The translations under genes and the position numbers were made by a program. Below, one piece after another: positions 1-12,602 of a DNA stretch of 64,000 nucleotides; positions within the stretch are counted from its first letter, which is position 1; every line of letters starts with the position of its first letter. This stretch comes from Metallyticus violacea. Taxonomy: Eukaryota; Arthropoda; Insecta; Mantodea; Metallyticidae. Where the stretch lies: contig CM060834.1 in the NCBI GenBank assembly GCA_030762175.1, positions 28,898,501-28,962,500 on the forward strand, given 5' to 3'. The notes under the pieces were generated by a model. The model searched no databases and was not told the DNA's origin. It saw only the letters and a list, made by a program, of their open reading frames with translations.

Positions 1-319
1 CAGAGCCCGTAAGTTAGGCTAAGGTCTGTGTTGATTTGTTTAAGAATAAAAGAGAAATAACATGTTTCTGTAAATCTTGAGTCGGTAGGAACAGTTTTAT
101 TACCCCTCCTTCCCATCTATTTTTACTTTTGTTGCCTATTATAAGATTTTAAAATCTCTTTGTTTTCTGTGGTGTTTTTGATCGTTATGGATTTTTTTCT
201 GCGATTGTTTACACATTTTAAAACACACACAATTTCAATACATCGAAGTGAAAAAACTATAATAATTAAATTGTACTCTATGTCCACCTCACAAAATATT
301 TATTGAGAATTTTATTATA

Positions 320-655
320 CCAATGGTGCCAAAAATGTATAAGCACTTTAACAGAAGATATATATTTAATATATTCCAAAAGTGGACCGAAAAACAACGG
401 TAATGTGTAGTATGATGTTCTATAAACAGATGTGACTCACATACATTATGATAGCGTTGCTACGTGACAGATAAATCAACAATGAACAAATGAAGCCAAG
501 ATAATCGTATGATGTTCTGTAAACAGACGTGACTCATATTACGTTATGCTAGAGTTGCTACAATAAAATGGAGCTAAGATTGTCGTTTAAACAACGGAAA
601 GCAATTTTGAAGTGTATTGGAAAACCGAGAATGTTGTTGAAGTTCAAAGGCAATT
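320..655 (+). mobile_element. Left part of a TA-flanked Tc1/mariner-superfamily transposon (copy 1)
   Basis: This segment is closely similar to the left half of the element at 28766-29480. Both share the terminal motif GGTGCC/GATGCC followed by AAAAATGTAT and the same internal sequence, including GTTGCTACGTGACAGATAAA. A TA dinucleotide (318-319) precedes the end, as expected for this superfamily. Near 610-650 the sequence encodes a short helix-turn-helix-like start (VVEVQRQLRHY) resembling the N-terminus of DUF4817-type insect transposases. Similarity to the second copy is lost at about 655 and no right end is found, so this is a truncated copy. Confidence 0.6.
405..565 (+). repeat. Subterminal direct repeat inside the transposon end
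   Basis: Two units of about 57 bp (about 405-462 and 505-562) share TATGATGTTCTRTAAACAGA, GTGACTCA and then TTATG..AG.GTTGCTAC. The same pair recurs in the second copy at about 28858-28915 and 28960-29010. Such subterminal repeats are often transposase-binding sites in Tc1/mariner relatives; that role is inferred here. Confidence 0.6.
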
Positions 656-880
656 GAGACATTATTAACATTTTGCTGCAACTGCAACAATAACACAGAA
701 GCAGCACCGAAAGAATGAAAGGTAGAAACACAGTGACTGAAAATTCAATTGGTCCAGCTCTGGCCAGTTACCAACGACATTTTCTGTAAGAAAGCATTTG
801 TTGTGCTCGTGTGTTAAGTTGGCTGTATCAGCACTAGTCTGGTGCAACTGGACTGAACTGCTCAAGCCTATGTGTAGAAA

Positions 881-912
881 TATAAAACCCATGTGCTAAG
901 AGCATCAGCAGT
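881..912 (+). promoter_or_regulatory. Possible TATA/initiator pair
   Basis: A perfect TATAAAA (881-887) is followed about 25 bp downstream by TCAGCAGT (905-912), which resembles an arthropod TCAGT initiator. No coding region follows downstream, so this may be chance or part of an old mobile element. Confidence 0.2.
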
Positions 913-1499
913 TTAAAGGCTGTGTTTATGTCATGCAGAGAGACAGAAATAATACAGCATGGGAACTTCCTGTGGAGTATATCGCCGCTTTACTGTACAC
1001 ACTTCATTTAACTCTCCAGGAGTTCACAATGACTATCAGCAATGGCAGACCGATTTCTCTCTTGTCGTAAATTATTCTCAGTATTTCTTTCCCATTTATC
1101 CTTCTGCTTTATAATTTATGTCATGTACATAAATCATTTCTTATTTGCTCTTCGATTATGCATGCTTTCATGAATATGATTATATAAGCAAACCTATAAT
1201 AAAATAAAAAGAGACAGAATTCTTCAGTCTAAGCTCCTCATTTTAATAGATAAATAAATAGATAAATTGAAGTATATACGAGAGGATATTGATAAGCTCT
1301 TAGCTTGGGACCCTTCCCGTCAACAGAACTCAAAGTAGTTACCATTACAACAAGTATGTTATTTTGTAAATAGTTTCTCCAATTTTGGTGATCGCAAGTG
1401 CAGCTGATTTTATATTGTGAACTTTTAAATTAAATATTGCAGAGAAGAATATTAATTTTGGGAAAAAAAAAAAAAAAAAACTATGGTTGGTTCAAAGTA

Positions 1500-2375
1500 T
1501 TTTTGAAAAGCATGTCCGGCAAATAAATTTATGAAGATGTGGCGAGTATATTGAAAGATCGTTGTCTTTCGTACACCACCATAAAAATTGGGTTGCGCAG
1601 TTTTAAGAGAGATGTCAAAGTTGAATGTCATGTTGGAAGAACTATTTCTGTGTCCACTGCTGAAATTGTTGATATTGTTCATTATGATTTTGGAGGACCA
1701 ATGAATCGGGCTGAAAAACATGGCAGAAACTTTGAACATTTTCCTATGAACGCGTCTTTAAAATCGTACATCATGATTTGGGTATGCGAAAATTCACTGC
1801 AAATGAATCCCAAAATGCCTGAATGCTGATCAAAACGAGCCAGGATGACAACTTCCAAGTCGATTTGTCGTCAATTTAAAGATGATTCTTCTAACTTTGT
1901 AACTATGGATAAAATATGGATTCATTACTACGATATAGAAACAATCAAAGGAAGGGAAACATGATAATTCGCTCCGCCTAAAGATAGTTCGTGTCCAAAA
2001 ATCGGCATCGCGTATTTTTCTTTCTGTCTTTCTTTCTGAACAAAGAAACAATTATAATGATTATTTAAAATGGAAAATCGGTGACGAGAGTGCTATTCTG
2101 CTTTACTGACCAAGCTTAGGGAAATGTTTTTGGGAATTTGCAAGTCAATGCACCCGGTTACAAATTTCTTATCGCAATGTAGAAAATTAATGAAGTTGCC
2201 TTTGAATTGATTGGCCATCCTCCCGATACGCCAGATTTAGTCCCTTCAAACTATTATCTGTTTCCAAATAAAAAAAAATTAAAAGGTAAGAATTTGTCAT
2301 TAAATAATGATGCTGTGATAAGTTCTGTAGAGGAATGGTGTGCAGAAAAAAAAAATGACAATGTTGAATAAATAA
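1500..2375 (+). mobile_element. Degraded mariner transposon (DD34D type)
   Basis: Read on the plus strand with frame jumps, the segment matches a mariner transposase from end to end. An N-terminal helix-turn-helix part (ILKDRCLSYTTIKIGLRSFK, near 1541-1600) is followed by a linker (STAEIVDIVHYD, about 1656). Next is the first catalytic block (VTMDKIWIHYYD, about 1903-1938), a remnant of the second (VNAPGYK, about 2137) and the third (HPPDTPDLVPSNYYLF, about 2215-2264). The first aspartate is kept (MDKIW); the second is replaced (expected DNAP reads VNAP) and the third is asparagine (PSNYY). Stops and frameshifts are frequent and I did not find clear TIRs. The element is dead; its subfamily resembles the SETMAR/Hsmar1-like group. 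Confidence 0.75.
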
Positions 2376-5300
2376 AAATGCATTTTGAAATATATTTTAA
2401 TTTTGTACGTTAAGTTAAGAGCCTACCAACATCATTTAACACGACCTATACAACACATTTATTACTGAATTTGAAATATTGCAACCATTAAAGAATAATA
2501 ATGATTATTTGAAACTCTTTCCAGAAGATAGTCAAAAGCGGTTGGTTACCTCTGTCAAATGTTGTATAAATGGGAAGTGACACGTTGACCATTATATTCT
2601 ACAAGGAACATAATTTTTTGTGACATCATGTCGTCTTGCAATATTTCCAGTTTCCTTCGAAACTGCAACCTTCAGAATTGTGCACGAAATCCCGTTCTTG
2701 GAGGGAACTACCAAAAGTAAGTGGGACTGAGATCTGAAGATCATGGGGCCAGATTGTTGGAAAGTGGCTGCTGATGACACGATCTGCATCTAAGCGTGGG
2801 GTGGTGCGCCATCGTGCATGAAGATTACATTTTCCAGCTTATGATTCCCGGTCTGGGGATAGCAAAGTTCCGTTCACATGGTGAAATAACGCTACCTGTT
2901 TACTGTTAGCAGACTCTATTATTCCTTCCTATCTTCTTCAAATAAATATTGAAGACCTCGTTGATTTAATACTTAAATGAGTGTTTTAAACCAACTTCTA
3001 TTATTACCTGGTTAACTCTAAAATTAAGAAAGAAATGCACTTGATCTGCCTGTATCTTTGAAGTTAGTAAAAAAACGTATCTTTTGTGCATCTAAATTTC
3101 TTTAAGTGCACAAATAGGCTTAGTTTATATGGGTATAAAGTAAGACATTTTCTTAGAACTGACCAAACTGTGCTATGAACGACTTGAAACTACCTGGACA
3201 CCAGATTTACACGACCAATACCATAATAATTGTTTATAATTATATAATTTGTTGTCAGCACAATACGTTTTTAAATATTTTATTACATTTAGTCTTCTTA
3301 GCGACAATCCTGATCAAAAATGTTTTATTCAAGAATGAAACATTGACGTTCTCCTAAATTGTTACGTTTTAGAAATTGAAAAATATCTAAATGCTAAGAG
3401 AGTCCATATCATTTAATGGTAGACCTATTAGTGTAATATTGTTGCAACAGTAGTGAAAAACATTAATCTTTTAATAAAAAAATCATCAAGTGATATTTTT
3501 TCTGCCTTCATTATTGTTATGATGCACTGAAACCTGAAGCGAATTTTAATTGCCATTATAATTACTTAACAACGCTTATTGATTAATTATTTTGTCTACT
3601 CAGTGTAATTATGGGATTTTTCATTAACAAGCATTTTAAAATATTTCTTAAGTTGCAGAAATAATTTTTATTTCAGACACTGTATGAAATGCAGTGGGTA
3701 AATTTTAAATAAAGGAGTAAACATTCAGACGTGATCTAGACTAGGTTCATAGATAAATTTCATAAAAAATTCACAGCAGAAAATGTATAATTACAATAAG
3801 TATAATATAATTAATTGTTATAAAATGTCTTTCGAAAATTATTGGCGATTTAACGGTTTAAACTTCAATTAAGCACCAATAAATTCAGTACTAACTGTAA
3901 CAATATAAATAACCACTACAGGGATCTCTATAAGTTTTTTGCCATTTATTTGCAAGGTTATTAATGTCTATAAAAATCGAGTCTTCTAGAGGTGATACAA
4001 TTTTAAACGTCGTTTCAACTTCCATGTTACTGCAGACTTTGTTTTTCAAGAGACTGCCAGGTGTTTGAATAAATGAGAGTCGGGTGAATGTGCTGAAGGA
4101 GGTAGTTTTATAGACCCGTTTATTCAACTTTCGGAATGTTCTTTGCAAAAGATGGCCGAACGTTATAATGATGAAGAATATTTCCCATTCTGCCTGATTT
4201 TCTTGTAGCTACTGATGTATTTTGCCATATCTTCACAATACTTAAGCACTTGTTTGCCACAGTAGTGTAGACATAAGCTTCCTCTGTATAATTTTGGTTT
4301 TGCGAAATGTTTCGGTGCTATATCGAGATTCAGCTACTGTGACGATCGTTTGCGGGGTTTTTAGAGAAAAGATAAAAATATGAGATTCTACTTTATAGTT
4401 TAAAATAAATAGTACACAAAATCACTATATAATTTTCTATATATAAACATTGATCTTTAAGCTACCAAGCTAGAACTTTTATTACAACTCACTTTTCAGC
4501 ACAGTCTCAATCCAGCGAAGCTCTAACTTATCTCCCCCCGAAGGTATTGTTCAGTTTTGACAATAGACTGTAGTCTCTAGGAGCTGGATCTCTGTGAACA
4601 AAAAAGAGTTACATCATTTTTGAATGTGCTTTATCAATTTCAATCACTTTGTGCATACCAATAATAAACAACATCATTTTATCTGCAGACGGCTAACTAT
4701 TGGAGACCCTTATGTTTCCATTCTCTTGTTTAAATTTGAACATCAAGGCTATAGTGGTGGCGTTGCTACTTGCTTAAATTCACAAATATTTAGAGAAAGT
4801 TGTATTTGTTTCCCCGAAAAAAAAAATATATATTACCTAAACGTCTCAATCATTTTTGTATATGCATTTGAATAACCTATTTGACCTTACTCCGGGAAAG
4901 GTCCCTATTACCGTGAACAGTCTTAAGGACGACTGAAATACCGAAAATTCTTTTTCTATGTTATCAACGCACCCCAGTTGTATAAGAAACATGTATCCTC
5001 CAGTAAAAAGGTCGCTTGACAATTGCGATAAAAAAGTAAGTTTAACGCATATTTTGGAACCCCCCCCCCAACAGTTTCCACCGAGAGCAATGTGCCTGGT
5101 TCAGCGATTTTCTAATTTTTTAAAACGCAGTAAAAACGACTTTTGTCAAACTATGCAAAATAACAAATGAGAGCGTCGATGAAGTCCTTATTGGACGAAA
5201 CTTTCTTTCTAATAAGCCAAATTATTTATATGCTTGGAAATAGTTAAATGTTGCTATGGGCTAAATCGGGGTAATAAGGTAATTGAGGCTTACTCTTATA

Positions 5301-6238
5301 TTATTTTCAGGGTAATGGTTGTAGATTTGTTTAAAAGAGTGCAAAAACCTGAGTGCTGGGCGTTGTTGTACTTGATGCCCTAAAGGAATGATAATCTCTT
5401 ATCAGTCATCCTAGCACAGTCAATGAGATCGTTAGCTACATCTCGCAAATTTGAACACATTAAAAGCACTTCCGTTATTTTCTGACACATCATACACATT
5501 TATTGATATTTAAACTAAGAATTAAGTAGTTTACATGTACGAACTGGAATAAATTTAAGCGTTAGAACGAGCAGGACGTAATACTACATGCTGCTTAAAA
5601 CACAAATGATCGTATTAAAAGGGGGCTGACTATTGATCATTGGAACTAACCAACGAGCTACTTTTTAACACTCTCTCTTGCTCGCTCGGCGTGTGACGTG
5701 TATGTACCAGGGGGCTTTGAATTCAATATTAAGGCTGGGTATTTCAATTACACGTATGGGTCGCATGAATAAAACATTCTTCTGTGGAAACATGCTTTGC
5801 TACCTTCTCCTTTATGTTATAAAAGCCGCTACCAAGCGACCGCCAACATCCTGCGCCTCAACCTAGCATGAAATAATGTGTTCTGTGGCTCCCACTTGTC
5901 ACAGTAGCAGTAACTGTTAAATTAACTGCAACCCGCACTCAAATTGAGCACTTTTTTTTTTTTTTAATTACGGGCCCGTAAATTAATTTATGGATATCGG
6001 TTTTTCAACATGCCTGTGCGAACTAATTTCATTTTAAAGCGCAATTAATACTTGCCATTTACATGCACTGTATTGTTTATTAGTAGTTATTGATTACCTG
6101 ACGATATGTCTCATTAGGAATGAATGGTGAGTTGATTTTTACGCACCAAGGATCGAATCGAGAATCTCTGGCATGGCATTCTATGCCAATTCTCTTCACA
6201 TCCACATTCCTTAATTAGATGCAATAAATTTATTAAAA
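2376..6238. other. AT-rich intergenic DNA without recognised genes
   Basis: No reading frame here has recognisable family motifs. Short frames occur at 3891-4148 (minus, 85 codons), 4624-4875 and 4958-5170 (plus), without domain signals or splice-flanked structure. A C-run (5059-5069) and an 18-base T-run (about 5951-5966) are present. No repeat pairing with other parts of the window was seen. Confidence 0.5.
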
Positions 6239-7253
6239 AGGGTGGTCAAATAAAGAATGAACGTTATCATCATAGTACAGGTATAATGTTTGTTAACTTA
6301 ATGAGCAATTTACACCTGGTACTAGTTTCATTGTTGTCACTCCCAGTTCAATTCTAGGAGAAGAAAGACATGTTCAATTCGGCCTACTTTCATCTCAACA
6401 AATCCTCAGCTGAGGCCTACGCAACGTTACAGGAAAATTTGTTCTTCTCTACAGCATACCTCAAAGATGGTTTAAAATGTTTAAAGAAGGGAGGCAATCA
6501 ATTTGAAAGGAAATTGAAACTGAGGCTGAATATTGTGCTCTAACGGAAGAAAACATTAACCCCGCTACCGTCATTGTAACAGAGAATCGTTGAATAATTT
6601 TTAACACTTTATTGGGACTACTCATTAAAAAATAGCATATGAGACGTGTATGTGCCCGGTGGGTTCCAAGACTGTTGATTCCCGAACAAGAGGATGTTCG
6701 GTGCAGGTTTGCATGTAGTTGAAGATGATAATTTCCATTCTGAGAGCAAACAGCAATCTCTGTTCATCACCAATACATACAAAAAATAAAAATTAAATAA
6801 ATAAAATTAAAAAAAGTAGTTGCTTCTGCTGGGATGGTAATCTCATTTTTCGAAATTCAAGGAATGGTTCACCAGCATGTCATAGAGAGGGCAATACTAC
6901 AGAGATCTCCTGAAAACTCTGCAAGATCATATACACATGCAAAAGGCACATTTCCGTACAACACAATAATGCATAGCGTATATAGCAAATGTTGTTTCTG
7001 AATATCTCACAAAATAAATTTGAAGAGTGTCTATCATTCTCTCTTTTGTCCAGATTTAGCCCCGAGTGATTTTTTCCTTTTTCTCAAATTGAAGAAACAT
7101 ATTCGTGGGAAGAGATTCTGAAGGAACTGTAAAAATGATTTCCAATATGCCCTCGAGGACTGAAAGAAATGCTGCGACAGGGACTACTTTGAAAAAGATC
7201 ATACAATTATGAGAATAAATAAAGGTTATGGTCATTCTTTACTGAACATCCCT
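6239..7253 (+). mobile_element. Highly decayed mariner-like transposon with TIRs
   Basis: The ends are an imperfect inverted repeat of about 30 bp. The left end (6239-6268) reads AGGGTGGTCAAATAAAGAAT and the reverse complement of the right end (7224-7253) reads AGGGATGTTCAGTAAAGAAT, and similarity continues inward (GAACGTTATC / GACCATAACC). Between them, plus-strand translation with many frame changes shows mariner landmarks: an N-terminal LNKSSAEAYATLQE block (about 6394), a PRLLIPEQE-like linker block (about 6668) and a C-terminal FCPDLAPSDFFLFLKLKKHI block (about 7047-7106). The third catalytic aspartate (PSDFF) survives, and first-block similarity is mostly lost. At 1,015 bp it is shorter than a usual 1.25-1.3 kb mariner. 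No clear flanking TA remains. Confidence 0.65.
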
Positions 7254-7496
7254 GAAAATTTGTTCGTCCCGTTTTACTAAAGGCAGAGCTGAACATGTTT
7301 CAATTTACACACATCTCTCAGACGGACAAGGAAGTGAAATTGAAAATAGTACCATGTTTACATTATGCACTAAGCTTTGAAAAATATTTTTTAAATGTGT
7401 AATTATTTTTGTTGCATTGACTGCATTGATCTTCTCGCGACGTTTGCAGATTAGAAGTGAATTCTGTTGGTGTTGGTTTGTAGCTATGAATAAATG

Positions 7497-7700
7497 GAAT
7501 GAATTAATAATGGCAAATGAGCTGGGAGTCCTTGGCACCTTAAAGCTATTTGGCTTTCACCCTCTCAGGGTTAAGTATAAACCCGAAAGGAAATAAAAAA
7601 AAAAAATCCTTACCCGAATTGCTGGACCTGACCGAGAATCGAACCCAGGACATCCGGATTCATAATCGCAAACGCTACCACTAGACCATGGAGGCGGTAC
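7497..7700 (-). mobile_element. tRNA-derived SINE, family C
   Basis: On the minus strand, the right end carries a tRNA-like head: TGGTCTAGTGGTAGCG fits the RNA polymerase III A box and GGGTTCGATTC the B box. It is followed by an unrelated body and an A-rich tail region (T/A-rich at about 7590-7605 on the plus strand). The body shares GAGCTnGnAGTnCTTGGCnCCT with copies at 38.1 and 47.3 kb, which supports a dispersed family. The head looks Gly/Glu/Asp-tRNA-like, but the folding is not good enough to call a functional tRNA. Confidence 0.6.
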
Positions 7701-8485
7701 CAAAATATTGGAATATTAAACTTTACCGTGAAAAATTATGCTTGTAAAGAAAGTATGCTTTATTGAAACGCCCTTATGCTTTGGCCTTTATAAAAGGACA
7801 TTCAACTATCCCAATATCGTGTAATCTTGCTTGTGTTAATTATATATGAACTTTCTATGAATGACACTATAAGGAAAAGTTTTGGAAGGCAGGTGTTAAA
7901 TAACTTAAGTCATACAAACAACAGTTAAATCAAACCTTCATTTAGAGTTGATGGATATTTTACTTATGTCTTATAAGCTTTATAAGCTCTGCGTAAGTAT
8001 TTGAAATCATTTATAACAGCGAAGAAAATGCAGCTTACCGACATTTAAACGGAAGGTGTTTATGTTGCAAGCACGGCCACTTTGTGCGCCGACTGAGTAG
8101 TCAGTAAGCTGGCACTCTCAAGGCCATGCAAATAATGATCTGAAACAATTAATCTTCGGCTCGCTTTAGCGACTTGTTTTCTCACGCGCAAGAAATACCG
8201 CTTTTCTCTTGTCACTGCAGAACAGCCTGGTACGCCATTAACTTGCGTAACGAGTATTAATGAACAAAATGTTTATTGTTCCGGGGAAAACTTTAACTAG
8301 TGTTGACTTTTTATTGAAAATACTGTACAATATCGACAAAGTCCTCCAAGAAGGAGATGCGTAATGCAAATGATGGCATTATTAATTAATGAAATGAAAT
8401 AATTTATGGATTAATGTATGCTAGGGGAAAAAAATAGAATTCTTGCAACCTATAAGTATTACAATGAGGAAACCACATTTTAAGA

Positions 8486-8541
<56 letters not shown>
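8486..8541. repeat. (ATT)n microsatellite
   Basis: About 18 uninterrupted ATT units. Confidence 0.95.
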
Positions 8542-9398
8542 ACCACAAAAATTGATGGTATACTATTAATTATATGACATATATGACCACTGATAAACAA
8601 TGCTATACCGTATGAGTATTTTTAAACATTTTTACATATAAGCATGTTTATGAACTTAACCCTTGATCTTTACATTCGCTAAAATAGAGAAAAAGAACAG
8701 AACGTTTCGAGTTACATTGTGCATTTAACATTTTCATCTGTTTCAATAAAACAAAAATATTTTACTATTTATAAACAATTACAATGTACTAAACAAATAC
8801 ATACAAACAAAAATGAACATTTATCTTTGAATAAATTTATAAAACAATATTTATCTTTACAATGAAAATGTAATGTGTCTAAAGTTTCATGGAATTTCAT
8901 TGGCTTTGAAATATAATTTAAATGTTATTGTAGTAAAAACACGTAACGCAAATGTTTTCTGAAGTCTATTACAGAACGCTTTTACATACAAATATAATTC
9001 TTACACACATGTTACACAGTTGCTATCTTCAAGACGATGTTTTGTTAAATATAAATATAAAATATGTACATAGTTATAAATATAGTTTATATGCTGAATT
9101 TGTCCTTTTATTTTAAAACAATATAGATAAAATTAAACTCAAGACTCTCAAGAGTGCCTTTTTAAATTCTGGTTTTCAAGTACACCTAATGGACCAATTT
9201 CCCTAATTTCTTGTTTTAATTAAATGATATATACAGAGTTTCGTTACGAAAAAGCTAATATTGGTGCCGCTAGAGTAATTTTTAAATTCATGCTTTTAAA
9301 TTCAAGCTTTTGCAGATATTTATTTGTACTTCTTCCTACCTTTCTCTAATTTCATTAAGTTTCTTATTGGCAAGACACAGTGGTTTATTTTATTTTAC

Positions 9399-9452
9399 TT
9401 CATTATTATTATTACTATTATTATGATTATTATGATTATTATTATTATTATT
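9399..9452. repeat. Imperfect (ATT)n microsatellite
   Basis: ATT units interrupted by ACT and GAT triplets. Confidence 0.9.
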
Positions 9453-9639
9453 TTATTTTAATCGAGAACAGATTCCATTTCCCTGCATTTGTTCACAATT
9501 TGAATGAATCAGTGTATTTATTCAAATTAACATACACAATATTAACTTTGCAATCTGCGCACGGGTCTACCTGCCTTTCATAATACACAAAGAGTGCATC
9601 ACTTAAATAAATAATTCATAGCTCTATTGCTTAAATATT

Positions 9640-9640
<1 letters not shown>

Positions 9641-9668
<28 letters not shown>
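9641..9668. repeat. (AAT)n microsatellite
   Basis: Nine AAT units ending in TACT. Confidence 0.9.
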
Positions 9669-9670
<2 letters not shown>

Positions 9671-10103
9671 AATCTCAATATTAGCTTAATGTAGCCATCC
9701 AGAACATAGAATTTCTTCCTCCTTGTCAGTAGAACAAGTGAACACGGTATGTTTATACATGTAGGTAATTCAGTTTAGTTCCCCTCGCCCCTCTCCCCAG
9801 TTTGTAGTCTTTTCAGACCTGATCTGTCTCAACTTCGACATGAATTTGCCTACTTGCTCTCTGTTAGAGTCAGTAAAGGAAGGCGGCTGGTACTTCTCAG
9901 TGTTGTTACTTACATACAGTTCGCTAGGATGTGCGATCATGATTCTTCCTCTCCACATAAAGGGCCAATTCTCAGCCCATTTTCACCTGAGATTCTACTC
10001 TAATGCCATGCTCCAAGCCTAAACCCCAGATTTTAACCCGTTTGCACTTCTAACGAGATCTTCTCCCCACATTGCGCGATTGTAAGCTGCCTGTCTACAT
10101 CCT

Positions 10104-10447
10104 TCAGGCGGTTCCTGACCTTCCTCCATACAGTTCGCCTGTCATCTTGACCTGCTGTTCAAACGTTGCCCAACTTATAAACAGTACATTTGGGAGGTGC
10201 AGGAAACCCGAGGACTTTTGTTGCAAATTGCCGTCTCCCTTTTCTTGAGTTTTTTTAATCATACATGAAAAGTCATTAATTGTTTCAAGAACATCCAAAC
10301 GGCACAAAGACAACACTCCAACTTCTTTAGGCGGAGACACATGTCAGAGGAACCGATTAGCAACACGTGTTTGTCTGCCAAGCGTGCCACCCTTTCTAGA
10401 ATGAATGTCCATTTGAATGTTTTGCAGAAACTTTTAGTTTCTAACAC
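10104..10447 (-). pseudogene. Possible decayed coding segment of unknown identity
   Basis: Two overlapping minus-strand frames (10259-10447, then 10104-10340) read as a plausible protein if one frameshift near 10340 is allowed. The first gives LADKHVLLIGSSDM and the second continues with PPKEVGVLSLCRLDVLETIN and then LQQKSSGFLHLPNVLFISWA. The amino-acid composition is balanced, unlike the low-complexity frames around it, and a third frame (RNRLKDVDRQLTIAQCG) continues below 10104. I do not recognise the family. It could be a processed pseudogene or an untranslated stretch that is open by chance. Confidence 0.25.
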
Positions 10448-12020
10448 TATACTTTAGAGTTACACCCTCTGGATTGTCTCCCTCTTAGATCTGGAGGCAA
10501 ATAGAATGCTATTTACATATTTCAGTAATTTTTTCTTGGGCTCACTTGATTTCCACTCCCAAATTTTTCAGGTGAGTGCGTAACACGTACTGCAAGAAAT
10601 AATGTAATTAAAAAAGGAAACTTCTTGTCTTCATGTTAATCCGGCCGAGTGCTGAAGCGGATAATAGCAAGGTAGGTACCCCTGCATGAGTATCCTAACG
10701 TTGTTAAAGCAAAATCTAATTAAAGTTGAAATCTTCCTTCTTATCTCTACGATAAAGCGGCCCTTATCTTGTCTTTTTTTTTCGTAAGTTTTTTGTGTGT
10801 GACAACTTTCTTTATAAACTCCGAATTCATTTGCTAAAGCTTACAGAGGAGATAAACCCTCGTCCTAATTTGTCCCTGTGTTGAATTAGACGCCAGGGGA
10901 TCATGAAGATTTTGTCGCTTCTCTCTATTGCTGCGACAGGAGAAGAAGCGAAAGAAAAATAAGATAAAGTGAGGACGAGGTATGGGGGAAAGTCCAATAT
11001 AAACTTGTCACACTCCGAAATTTGTTCTCCTGTAGAGAGCTGCTTCGTGGAGTATACAGTCGCAACGTCCATTATAATAATCGGAAGTACGACTTGGAAC
11101 GATTTCCTAAGAATTTTTACTTTCTTCTGACAGGAATACTGCTTCGAAAATTTACTTTAATCTCTACGCAGCTGTTTGTTAAGTTTGTATTCTGCTCTCT
11201 ACAAAATAAACCTTTCAACACTTGCTGTTAGGAAACATGTTGCTTAAATACTTCATCTAGTCCGAGCTCATAACAATATATGACCAAAAAATACACCAAA
11301 GAACTGATGTGCGTGCTTTCCTACGATGAACACAGGAGTTGGAGATACAAATAGCATTCATTGACAAACCATTCCCCTCTTTATTGCATCCCAACTCCAA
11401 TTCTGCAGTGTTGATCTCGAGCAGGTTCTGATCAAGCCCGCTTCACCTACGACGTTTCTTTTATGACTTATTAGGGAGTCAGCCTGTTGGAATATTCATG
11501 CACATGCGTTGAAGAGACACTGGTTGAAAACAATCGATTACAGAAAATTATTGATATAATTCTTTCAGAATCTTTGGAGAACGAAAATGAAAGAATTCTT
11601 TCCGTACCAGCTGATTCCTTGCTAATTGAAATAACTACCGATTCCTTGTATACATTTTATAGTTTTAAATTGTTTCTTCTTCGCGTTACAAATCAAGCCC
11701 AAGTCTATTTCAACCCCTCTGCATATCATCTCTTTCAGAGTCGATACCAGCTTCTCTTGATCTTTAGGTTTAGTCTTGTCATAAACGAAGAGTGGAAATA
11801 CCAAACGATCTAAGTAAATGCCATTTTCTAAATTTTTCAGGATAACCAAAAACTACCCACCTCTGTGAGTAATGAACGTATTACGCCCAAAATCATTATG
11901 AAGACATTTTTTTATTACAAAATTATTTTGTAAAACAAATCGTTGCCAAAAATATAATAGTTAGTGAGTAAAAAATTAAAAACAATAATACGGTTCTATG
12001 TACCATATGAGGGGACAGTT

Positions 12021-12602
12021 GGCTACAAATATCATTCAAACTTTTGTTTCATTTTATTTCATGTTTTACAGGAAAATAATTACAAAAATATAAATGATTA
12101 GCAGGAACATATATTATAATGATATTAAGCACAAACTATGTTATTAAGGGCAAAAGAACAAAAATATATTATGAAACATTTACAAGAATACCAAACTTCA
12201 TATTTTATCCTCACAACTGACAGGAAGGGTTTAGTTTTTCATTCTTACATAGGGGGTTTAAATTGATGTCTCATAAAACTCTCTGTACTTTTCAGGAAGC
12301 GTAGTAATATAGAAGAGTAGGTTACAAGGGGCATTCAAACTTTTGTTACATTTTATTTCGGGTTTTAGAGGGAAACATTAACAAAAATGACATTAATGAT
12401 TAATAGGAGCATATATTATAATTAAGAGAAAAGGTACAAAAAAAAAAAGATTGTGAAACATGTACAAGAATAACAATCTTCACTTCTCTCTTCACAATTG
12501 ACAGGAAAAGTTTAGTTTTTTTATTTCTACACAGGGGTTGAAATTGATGTCTCATAAAACTCTCTGTACTTTTCAGAAAGAAATGGCAACATGGACGAGA
12601 GG
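12021..12602. repeat. Two-unit tandem duplication, about 299 bp per unit
   Basis: Unit 1 is 12021-12319 and unit 2 is 12320-12602. They share CATTCAAACTTTTGTT, CATATATTATAAT, TGACAGGAA, and ATTGATGTCTCATAAAACTC followed by TCTGTACTTTTCAG. The 3' half is nearly identical, while the 5' half has indels and unit 2 has an extra A-run. No TIRs or tRNA boxes were seen, so it looks like a local tandem duplication of unique sequence. Confidence 0.85.

Larger units (their letters stand above)
7701..10100. other. AT-rich DNA with microsatellites, no gene recognised
   Basis: The segment is mostly unique AT-rich sequence. The only structured parts are the ATT, ATT/GAT and AAT microsatellites listed separately. 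A slightly GC-richer patch at 8080-8230 has no open frame of note. The plus-strand frame at 9380-9583 is a tyrosine-rich translation of the microsatellite. Confidence 0.5.

Noticed and set aside
9380..9583. 67-codon tyrosine-rich frame
   Set aside because: Translation of an ATT microsatellite.
11487..11849. Overlapping frames on both strands (108 and 75 codons)
   Set aside because: Neither shows a family motif, and both are compatible with chance openness in AT-rich DNA.
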